The notes under the pieces are model-generated. The model was not told where the DNA came from and did no database searches. It worked only from the letters and a program-made list of their open reading frames with translations. From the NCBI GenBank assembly GCA_964639255.1, contig CAZXDP010000005.1, positions 1 through 64,000 of the forward strand: a stretch of 64,000 bases of DNA. Direction: 5' to 3'. Position numbers and translations under genes: made by a program. This document shows positions 40,155 to 47,005 of the stretch, piece by piece (within the stretch, counting starts at the first letter, position 1; each line of letters begins with the position of its first letter). Origin of the DNA: NZQO01 sp964639255. GTDB lineage: Bacteria > Bacteroidota > Bacteroidia > Flavobacteriales > Flavobacteriaceae.

Positions 40155-40186
40155 TAAAGATATAAAATAAATTAGTTAATCTCCAA
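40155..40186 (-). promoter_or_regulatory. Bacteroidota-type promoter for the exbB operon
   Basis: On the minus strand TTG (40184-40186), a 21-nt spacer and TATCTTTA (40155-40162), one base off the consensus. It begins 11 nt from the 3' end of tRNA-Ser. Confidence 0.65.
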
Positions 40187-40196
40187 GATTATTTAG

Positions 40197-40284
40197 CAGA
40201 GAGGAAGGGATTCGAACCCTCGATACCCGGTTAGGGTATACACACTTTCCAGGCGTGCGCCTTCGACCACTCGGCCACCTCTCT
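40197..40284 (-). tRNA. tRNA-Ser (anticodon GGA)
   Basis: An 88-nt class II tRNA on the minus strand. The acceptor arms are AGAGAGG/CCTCTCT, the discriminator is G, and the anticodon loop reads CTGGAAA (anticodon GGA). The long variable arm TACCC...GGGTA and the T arm GAGGG-TTCGAAT-CCCTT are present. CCA is not encoded. Confidence 0.96.
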
Positions 40285-40362
40285 AAAGTTTTGTGACATC
40301 CCCAAAAGGATTGCCAAATAACGAAAAAAAAATAAGGTGATAAAATATTTGAAGGGTTAATT

Positions 40363-41400
40363 TTAGAGCATTTCCCCGCGCAGCGAGGTCTCGAATATGG
40401 TTTTGAAGCTGTTAGGCGAAATATTTTGCCCCAGTAAATACATTAATTTAGCAAGCGCAGCTTCGGTAGTGGCATCCTTCCCGGAAATCACGCCCATTTT
40501 TTTAAGGGCCACGCTGGTCTCGTAGAGGCCCATAATGACCCCGCCGCCAGAGCACTGGGTTACGTTTACCACCGGCACGCCCTTCTTGATGGTCTGCTTT
40601 AAGGCAGAAAGAAACCATGCTTCATTGGTCACGTTGCCGCTTCCATACGTTTCGATGATGAGCCCCTTCATTTGCGGGTAGTCCAAAATATACTCGACCG
40701 TAGTTTGATCAATGCCAGGGAACATTTTTAGCAACACAATGTTTGATACCAACTGCTTGTGCACCTTTAATTTCTTTCTCCGGTTGGGCCGGTACAGCGC
40801 CTCATCGTTTACCACCAAATATACTCCGCTTTCGGCCAAGGGCGGATAGTTTAACGATGCGAATGCCTCGAAATGCTCGGCATTGATCTTCGTAGTGCGG
40901 TTGGCTCGGTACAATTTGTACTCAAAATACAGACATACCTCAGTAATCTTTGGATATCCCTTTTCCCTAAGGCTCGCTATTTGTATGGAAGTAATAAGGT
41001 TTTCCTTGGCATCGGTTCGTAGGTCGCCTATAGGCAGCTGCGAACCGGTAAAGACCACCGGTTTGCCCAAGTTTTCTAGCATAAAGCTAAGTGCCGAAGC
41101 CGTATAAGACATTGTATCACTGCCATGTAGGACCACAAAACCATCAAAAGCATCGTAATGCTCCTCTATGAGTGTGGCAATCTGTACCCAGTACTTGGCG
41201 TTCATATTACTGCTATCGATGGGAGACTCGAAGCTGGTGGTGGCAATCGTGCAGTCCAGCAATTTCAGCTCTGGGATATGCTCCAGCAACTCGTCGAAAT
41301 TAAAGTTTCTAAGTGCTCCCGTATTGAAATCCTTAATCATACCTATGGTTCCGCCGGTATAAATAAGGAGAATATTGGGCTGTGCGCTGCTCGTACTCAT
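40363..41400 (-). CDS. ansA: Type I L-asparaginase
   Basis: 345 residues. Hydrolyses asparagine to aspartate and ammonia. The nucleophile Thr is in YTGGTIGMI, the second catalytic block is VLHGSDTMSYTASALSFM (core LHGSDTMSYTA) with the Thr-Asp-Lys set completed by GDLRTDAKENL, and the C-terminal domain includes IETYGSGNV. No signal peptide, so a cytoplasmic type I enzyme. Its start lies 5 nt before the end of tatD, so the two minus-strand genes are likely one unit. Confidence 0.95.
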   Translation of the reverse strand: MSTSSAQPNILLIYTGGTIGMIKDFNTGALRNFNFDELLEHIPELKLLDCTIATTSFESPIDSSNMNAKYWVQIATLIEEHYDAFDGFVVLHGSDTMSYTASALSFMLENLGKPVVFTGSQLPIGDLRTDAKENLITSIQIASLREKGYPKITEVCLYFEYKLYRANRTTKINAEHFEAFASLNYPPLAESGVYLVVNDEALYRPNRRKKLKVHKQLVSNIVLLKMFPGIDQTTVEYILDYPQMKGLIIETYGSGNVTNEAWFLSALKQTIKKGVPVVNVTQCSGGGVIMGLYETSVALKKMGVISGKDATTEAALAKLMYLLGQNISPNSFKTIFETSLRGEML

Positions 41401-41405
41401 TGAGG

Positions 41406-42185
41406 TTATTGTTTCTGCGAATTCAAGGTAAAGATTTCCAAGGCATTTTTGGTGGTTTGCCGTTGGATTTCCGCTTCGGAAACGCCATAAATCTGTGCCA
41501 CTTTTTCACATATTAGGGCAAGGTAGCTGCTCTCGTTACGCTTTCCGCGGAAAGGTGCCGGCGCCAAATACGGGGAATCGGTTTCGAGAACGAGGTGTTC
41601 AAGCGGAATCTTATGCAAAAATTGATCGATCTTACCGTTTTTAAATGTCACCACACCGCCTATGCCCAATTTCATTCCAAAGGAAATAGCTTTTTGAGCG
41701 TCCTCATACGTTCCGGTGAAACAATGAAAAATTCCGAAAAGTGCGTCGTCCTTTTCGGTCTCTAATACTTCGAATATCTCAGCAAAGGCATCGCGACAGT
41801 GAATCACGATGGGGAGTCCGTATTGCTTGGCCAACCCAATTTGATGCTTAAACGCTTCCCTTTGCAAGGGCAGGGTCGAGGTATCCCAATACAAATCGAT
41901 GCCTATCTCGCCCACGGCGTAAAACGACCTAGATGCCAATTGTTCCTCAACGTGGCGCAACTGATCCTTATAATCTGACCCTACCGATGTTGGGTGCAGC
42001 CCCATCATCAAATGCATTCGCCCAGGATAGTCTTTTTCCAACTGATACATAGCCTGGGTATGCCCTGCATCGATTGCCGGTATGAAAAATTTCGATACAC
42101 CTGTATCCAAGGCTTTTTTAACGACTGCTTCTCGATCTTCATCGAAAGCATCACTATATAAATGGGTATGGGTATCGATCATCAT
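41406..42185 (-). CDS. tatD: TatD family metal-dependent hydrolase
   Basis: About 259 residues from the ATG at 42185; a second ATG follows at once at 42182, and either could be used. Amidohydrolase-type TIM barrel with MIDTHTHLYSDAF (HxH metal site), the conserved Glu in AVGEIGIDLYWD, the His in LPIVIHCRDAF, the His in GIFHCFTG and the Asp in LETDSPYLAP. Members are 3'-5' exonucleases or other nucleases acting in DNA repair and quality control. Followed by ansA. The -7 element TAGCTTTG is only 6 nt before the first ATG. Confidence 0.93.
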   Translation of the reverse strand: MMIDTHTHLYSDAFDEDREAVVKKALDTGVSKFFIPAIDAGHTQAMYQLEKDYPGRMHLMMGLHPTSVGSDYKDQLRHVEEQLASRSFYAVGEIGIDLYWDTSTLPLQREAFKHQIGLAKQYGLPIVIHCRDAFAEIFEVLETEKDDALFGIFHCFTGTYEDAQKAISFGMKLGIGGVVTFKNGKIDQFLHKIPLEHLVLETDSPYLAPAPFRGKRNESSYLALICEKVAQIYGVSEAEIQRQTTKNALEIFTLNSQKQ

Positions 42186-42190
42186 GGGCA

Positions 42191-42220
42191 CAAAGCTAAC
42201 CAATTTGTTAGCTATCTTTA
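42191..42220. promoter_or_regulatory. Divergent promoter region with palindrome between tatD and the retropepsin gene
   Basis: A minus-strand TAGCTTTG (42191-42198) faces tatD and a plus-strand TATCTTTA (42213-42220) faces the retropepsin gene. Between and overlapping them is the inverted repeat GCTAAC-CAATTT-GTTAGC (42195-42212). The whole divergent spacer is under 50 nt. Confidence 0.45.
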
Positions 42221-42232
42221 CACAAAAAACCG

Positions 42233-42667
42233 ATGCAGCTACGAAAATTCCTTGAAGAGAAAGGCTTTACCCGAGTGCCCCTAAAAAAACTGAACACTGG
42301 ACATTATAAAATTCAAGGGGCGATTAACCAAGTGGGGGGAAGTTTTATCCTCGACACGGGCGCTTCTACTAGTTGTGTGGATTTTCACGGAAGCGACAGG
42401 TTTTTATTGCGCAGTGAAGCCAGCGATATTAAGGCGGCGGGCGCCGGCGCTATTAACATGGCCACTCGAATTGCACGAAGAAATACTTTTGGTATTGGTT
42501 CTTGGAAAACCGCCAATATGGATTTTGTCCTATTCGACCTTTCGCATGTGAACGAGGCGCTCAAGCAAGGTGAGGAAACGAGGGTCGACGGAATTATTGG
42601 TGCCGATTTTCTAAAGAAATTTCGGTCGGTTATCGATTATGGAAGAAATGCCCTCTATATTAAATAA
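42233..42667 (+). CDS. Retropepsin-like aspartic protease domain protein
   Basis: 144 residues, a single pepsin-lobe-like domain. The active-site motif FILDTGASTSCVDF is at about 41-54 and the C-terminal DGIIGADFLKKF with the characteristic hydrophobic-hydrophobic-Gly is at about 118-129. This fits the TIGR02281/clan AA family, which must dimerise to form an active site. No signal peptide or membrane segment, so apparently cytoplasmic. Substrate unknown. Divergent from tatD and 64 nt before the histidine kinase. Confidence 0.8.
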   Translation: MQLRKFLEEKGFTRVPLKKLNTGHYKIQGAINQVGGSFILDTGASTSCVDFHGSDRFLLRSEASDIKAAGAGAINMATRIARRNTFGIGSWKTANMDFVLFDLSHVNEALKQGEETRVDGIIGADFLKKFRSVIDYGRNALYIK

Positions 42668-42731
42668 TATAGCATTGGTACTTTTTTTTTAGTAATTTTA
42701 AACCGTATCTCCAATAACAGCCTAACTAACT

Positions 42732-44750
42732 TTGAAAAAGTGGATTGCAGTTTCATCGGCTTTGTTGTGGTGCCTTGCAACGGCGCTAGCCCAAGATATT
42801 TCATATTACCAACAACAGGCCCAGTTAGCAAAACGCCCCGCGGAACGTTTAACGGCTTTAGATTCTGTTACTTCGAAGGCCAGGGGCTTGAATGACAGCA
42901 TCCTAATTGACTATTCCATACAATATATAGAGCTTGCGAAGGAGCTCGACAGTATTTCATTGGCGGCCAAGAAAACCATAAGTCGCGATTTTAGCAATTT
43001 ATTGCGCCAACAAGACCCCATAAAATTGATTCGTATTATCGACGGTGTCTTGGCACATAAGTACAAATTGGACAATTCGTACCTGGTAGGCAACCTTTAC
43101 ATCAAACGAGGGCGGGCCCAAGCCAACCTCGACCTAAAATCGGCCATAGAGGATTATAACCTCGCCATCGAAAATTTTTCAGAAAAGGACTCGCTTTATG
43201 TGGCCGATGCCTACTTGTTTAGCGGACAAGCATATAGCAAGATGGGGAAATTTGTTTCGGCAGGCGAAAACCTCGAAAAAGCATACCAATATTTTGAGGC
43301 GCTCAAGGATTACGAATACATGCTTCACGCCAAGCAGGGCATTACTACCATGTTCAGCCAAAATGGATTCTATGAAAAAGCGAAAGACGAACGAGAAGCA
43401 CTCATCCAAAAACTTATAGATCTCGATCTACAGGAATATTTACCCATTGCCTATTATAACCAGGCTTTAGATTATAGCCATACCGGCAATAAAGAACTGG
43501 AATTCGATTATTTAATGAAAGCTCGAATGGCTTTGGAAGATGCTGGTCCAGAAGCGAAAAATTACGCAATGCGCATTAACGTGCACGCACAACTCGCCAA
43601 TTTCTACATTGAGGAAAATCAGCTGGAGAAGGCTAGGGAACATATCGTGCTTATCGACGGATGGGTTGCAAATGTTTCGGAAAATAAATTGGCGCGATCT
43701 GCCTATGCCGGCGCCAAGGCCAAATACCACCACGCCATACGCGAAGAGGAAAAGGCGTTGCTATTTGCACAGGAAAAATTGGAAAGTGCGCAATTGATAG
43801 GTTACGAAGACGACATCTTGAACTCGCACCTGCTTCTTTCCGAAATTTATTACAATACTGGTAATTACAGGGCCAGCTTAGACCACAACAACGCCTACCT
43901 TCGTATAAAAGATTCCATCTATACCCGAAGTAATGCGAATTCGCTAGCCTATTATCAAACCCTCTACGAAACCCAGAAAAAAGAAAAGGAGCTGTTTGAG
44001 AAAAACACCAACATACAACTGCTCGAAAAAGACAATGAGACCTTCAAGAAAATGGTCTTTTTTGGTGGCCTAGCAATCATGCTGGCCTTCGGTCTAATCA
44101 TCTTGTATCGCAACCAACGCCACCTGCGCACCAACAAAGTGCTTCAGGAAAAATTCAGCCAAAAACTGCTGGTCTCTCAGGAAGAGGAGCGTAAGCGCAT
44201 CTCAAAGGATCTTCACGACGGGCTGGGCCAGCACTTGCTGCTCATCAAGAACAAACTGATGTCTACCGGCGATGAGGAAACTAAGAAAATGGTAGATCAA
44301 ACCATTGATGAGGTACGCACCATTTCACGGGACCTCCACCCGTTCCAGCTTCAGGAAATGGGTATTACCAAGGCTATCGAGCATACCCTTACACAAATAG
44401 ACGAGAATACCACCCTCTTTATCTCTTCCGATATTGAGAATATAGACAACCTCTTCCCGCCAGAGAAGGAGGTAAATATTTACCGTATTGTGCAAGAAAG
44501 CCTGAACAATGTGCTTAAGCACGCCAATGCCGAGGCGAGCAAAGTTTCCGTAAAGCGGCTTACCAATACCATCCTCATTTCCATACAAGATAATGGTATC
44601 GGGTTCGATTTTTCTGAAAAATACCAAGATGCAAAATCGCTCGGACTCAAAACCATCTTGGAGCGAACCAAATTCTTGAACGGGCAAATGAAAGTGCAGT
44701 CGAAAAAAAACAACGGCACCACGTTGGTGTTTCAATTTCCAATAGGATAG
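42732..44750 (+). CDS. TPR-containing sensor histidine kinase (HisKA_3 type)
   Basis: 672 residues, start codon TTG at 42732. A signal peptide ends near LATALAQ, then tetratricopeptide-like helices fill about 60-420, a coiled coil at about 415-440, one membrane helix at about 443-462 (KMVFFGGLAIMLAFGLIILY), then a cytoplasmic kinase. The dimerisation helix has His495 in RISKDLHDGLGQHL, the phosphoacceptor of the NarX/DesK class, and the ATPase has NNVLKHANA, DNGIGFDF and SLGLKTI. The periplasmic repeats probably read a protein or peptide signal. It directly precedes its response regulator (2 nt gap). The ligand is unknown. Confidence 0.93.
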   Translation: MKKWIAVSSALLWCLATALAQDISYYQQQAQLAKRPAERLTALDSVTSKARGLNDSILIDYSIQYIELAKELDSISLAAKKTISRDFSNLLRQQDPIKLIRIIDGVLAHKYKLDNSYLVGNLYIKRGRAQANLDLKSAIEDYNLAIENFSEKDSLYVADAYLFSGQAYSKMGKFVSAGENLEKAYQYFEALKDYEYMLHAKQGITTMFSQNGFYEKAKDEREALIQKLIDLDLQEYLPIAYYNQALDYSHTGNKELEFDYLMKARMALEDAGPEAKNYAMRINVHAQLANFYIEENQLEKAREHIVLIDGWVANVSENKLARSAYAGAKAKYHHAIREEEKALLFAQEKLESAQLIGYEDDILNSHLLLSEIYYNTGNYRASLDHNNAYLRIKDSIYTRSNANSLAYYQTLYETQKKEKELFEKNTNIQLLEKDNETFKKMVFFGGLAIMLAFGLIILYRNQRHLRTNKVLQEKFSQKLLVSQEEERKRISKDLHDGLGQHLLLIKNKLMSTGDEETKKMVDQTIDEVRTISRDLHPFQLQEMGITKAIEHTLTQIDENTTLFISSDIENIDNLFPPEKEVNIYRIVQESLNNVLKHANAEASKVSVKRLTNTILISIQDNGIGFDFSEKYQDAKSLGLKTILERTKFLNGQMKVQSKKNNGTTLVFQFPIG

Positions 44751-44752
44751 CT

Positions 44753-45388
44753 ATGAAAAACCAATCGATTATAACGGCCGATGACCATCCGCTCCTATTG
44801 AAAGGTTTAAACGATTTTCTTTTAGAGAAGAACTATAATATTGTTGGTAGTGGCAATAACGGCCGCGAGGCCTACAATCTTATTGCGAAGCACGATCCAG
44901 ACATTGCCATATTGGACATACAGATGCCGTACCTCTCTGGACTCGAAATTGCCAAAAAGTGCCGTACCAACAACCTTACCACCAAGATTGTACTCATTAC
45001 CCTACATAAGGAAAAGGAACTCTACGAAAAGGCGCAAGAACTGAATATCTTTGGTTATGTACTCAAGGAGTTTGCCCTGGAGGAAATAGAAAATTGCATC
45101 AATACCGTAACTGCGGGCAAGGCGTATTTTTCTCCAAAAATAAAGGAATTGTTGGCGAAAGACACGATCGAAGATGAGTCTCTAGATATCCTGACACCTT
45201 CAGAAAAGAAAATTCTAAAGCTCATCGCAAACGATAAAACTAATAAGGAGATTGCCTCCTTACTGTTTATTTCCTACCGCACCGTAGAAAAACACCGAAG
45301 CAATATTATAAATAAACTGCAACTAGAACCTAAGACCAACAGTTTGCTTATCTGGGCCAAGGAACATCACGATAAACTTCTGCAATAG
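44753..45388 (+). CDS. LuxR/NarL family response regulator
   Basis: 211 residues. Receiver domain with the acidic pair Asp10-Asp11, phosphoacceptor Asp55 in AILDIQMP, Thr in VLITLHK and Lys in YVLKEF. A GerE/LuxR-type helix-turn-helix covers about 145-205 (LTPSEKKILKLIANDKTNKEIA, split LTPSEKKILKLIA and TNKEIASLLF, then TVEKHRSNIINKL). Phosphorylated by the neighbouring kinase, 2 nt upstream; the pair is one translational unit. Targets unknown; the following small gene is a possible one. Confidence 0.94.
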   Translation: MKNQSIITADDHPLLLKGLNDFLLEKNYNIVGSGNNGREAYNLIAKHDPDIAILDIQMPYLSGLEIAKKCRTNNLTTKIVLITLHKEKELYEKAQELNIFGYVLKEFALEEIENCINTVTAGKAYFSPKIKELLAKDTIEDESLDILTPSEKKILKLIANDKTNKEIASLLFISYRTVEKHRSNIINKLQLEPKTNSLLIWAKEHHDKLLQ

Positions 45389-45454
45389 CGGTTTTTTTAA
45401 ATTTACGTGTTTCCACGTATTTTAATCTACCACATATTTCCCAATATTTACATT

Positions 45455-45589
45455 ATGAAAGACAGTATGTTGTTCAAGGAAGAAAATAACAAGAATGAAA
45501 GACTTAAAAAATGGTTTTTCGTCGTTATAGCCATCTTTGTAATTGCGATAGTCATTCTAAATATTGTTAATTATTTCGTATCGTTCTAA
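45455..45589 (+). CDS. Small single-pass membrane protein (44 residues)
   Basis: Start ATG at 45455. A charged N-terminus (KEENNKNERLKKW) is followed by one strongly hydrophobic helix WFFVVIAIFVIAIVIL and a short tail. Not recognised. It lies 66 nt after the regulator and is closed by a terminator. A TAAATTTA element at 45398-45405 could be its own promoter, giving a transcript of about 240 nt. Functions of such proteins range from toxin to regulator of a membrane enzyme; none can be claimed. Confidence 0.6.
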   Translation: MKDSMLFKEENNKNERLKKWFFVVIAIFVIAIVILNIVNYFVSF

Positions 45590-45621
45590 AGGGTTAAATT
45601 TTTCAACTAACTAATCCAAAG

Positions 45622-45654
45622 AAAAAAACCCGGTTCAAATGAACCGGGTTTTTT
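45622..45654. terminator. Bidirectional terminator between the small membrane protein and sucB
   Basis: Stem of about 15 bp with a 4-nt loop (AAAAAAACCCGGTTC-AAAT-GAACCGGGTTTTTT), A-rich on one side and T-rich on the other, between two convergent genes. Confidence 0.9.
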
Positions 45655-45676
45655 AATTAACACTCGCACTTATAGG

Positions 45677-46978
45677 TTAGAGCTCCAACGCTCTTTTAAT
45701 GTCATTGTCCATTAACAACTCTTCGGGACTTTCCAATGCTTCCTTAACAGCCACCAAGAAACCAACCGATTCGCGGCCATCGATAATACGGTGATCATAC
45801 GACAAGGCTACATACATAATGGGTGCAATCGCAATCGCCCCATCTTTGGCAATGGGCCGCTCTACGATATTGTGCATTCCCAAAATACCCGATTGTGGCG
45901 GATTGATAATGGGCGTGGAAAGCATGCTTCCAAACACACCTCCATTGGTAATGGTAAAAGTACCTCCGGTCATTTCATCAACCGTGATATCACCTTCACG
46001 GGCACGCGTGGCCAATCTTTTTACCTCATCTTCCACCCCACGGAACGATAAATTTTCGGCATTGCGAATTACGGGTACCATCAATCCTTTAGGGCCAGAA
46101 ACCGCGATAGAAATATCTTTGTAATCATAGGTGATTTTATAATCGCCATCGATCATAGAATTAACATCGGGGTACAAATCAAGGGCCCTAACCACTGCCA
46201 AGGTAAAAAAGGACATAAAGCCGAGACCTACCCCATGCTTTTCCTTGAAGGTTTCCTTGTATTGATTCCTAATCTCAAAAATAGCGCTCATATCTACCTC
46301 ATTGAAGGTAGTGAGCATAGCGGTTTCATTTTTTGCCGATACCAATCGCTCTGCCACTTTACGGCGCAGCATAGATAATTTCTTCCGCTCTGAACCTCGT
46401 GAGCCCTTACCGGGCGTTCCCATAGAGGGTTTGGCCTGCACGGCATCCTCCTTTGTAATTCTACCGTCTCGACCACTGCCCTTCACATCTTTGGCATCCA
46501 TCCCTTTTTCATCAAGAATTTTCTTTGCAGCCGGGGAGGGGGTCCCGGTAGCGTAGGTCTTTTCTTCCTTGCTAGCGGCATCCTGCTTGGCGGTTTCTTT
46601 CTTAGCTTCGGCTTTCTTGTTGTTTTGCTTGGCTTCAGCCGCTTGCTTGTCTATGTCCGGACCCGCATTATCCCTACCCGTTTCGTCTCCGGCATCGGCG
46701 TAGGAGGCAGTTTCCTTCGTGTCGCTTCCGCCAGGTTTCTCGGCATCGGTATCGATAAGGCACACCACCTCGCCAACACCCACTACATCTCCTTCTTCGG
46801 CTTTAAGAGTAATAATTCCGCTCTCTTCTGCCGGAAGTTCCAAGGTCGCCTTGTCACTATCCACCTCGGCAATGGCCTGGTCTTTTTCTACCCAGTCGCC
46901 GTCTTCTACGAGCCACTGTGCAATTTCTACTTCGGTTATGGACTCTCCCGGTGAAGGGACTTTCATTTCTAATGCCAT
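45677..46978 (-). CDS. sucB: 2-oxoglutarate dehydrogenase E2, dihydrolipoyl succinyltransferase
   Basis: 433 residues. N-terminal lipoyl domain with lipoylated Lys43 in VDSDKATLEL, a Lys/Ala/Asp-rich hinge (about 80-150), the peripheral subunit-binding domain with SPAAKKILDEKG and GSGRDGRITKED, and the catalytic domain (from about 200) with the active-site His in LSYDHRIIDGRESVGFL. Transfers the succinyl group to CoA in the TCA cycle. It follows sucA by 27 nt; the E3 subunit is not in the window. Ends at the shared bidirectional terminator. Confidence 0.97.
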   Translation of the reverse strand: MALEMKVPSPGESITEVEIAQWLVEDGDWVEKDQAIAEVDSDKATLELPAEESGIITLKAEEGDVVGVGEVVCLIDTDAEKPGGSDTKETASYADAGDETGRDNAGPDIDKQAAEAKQNNKKAEAKKETAKQDAASKEEKTYATGTPSPAAKKILDEKGMDAKDVKGSGRDGRITKEDAVQAKPSMGTPGKGSRGSERKKLSMLRRKVAERLVSAKNETAMLTTFNEVDMSAIFEIRNQYKETFKEKHGVGLGFMSFFTLAVVRALDLYPDVNSMIDGDYKITYDYKDISIAVSGPKGLMVPVIRNAENLSFRGVEDEVKRLATRAREGDITVDEMTGGTFTITNGGVFGSMLSTPIINPPQSGILGMHNIVERPIAKDGAIAIAPIMYVALSYDHRIIDGRESVGFLVAVKEALESPEELLMDNDIKRALEL

Positions 46979-47005
46979 AGTATCTATATTATCCTTAAAG
47001 GAGTA

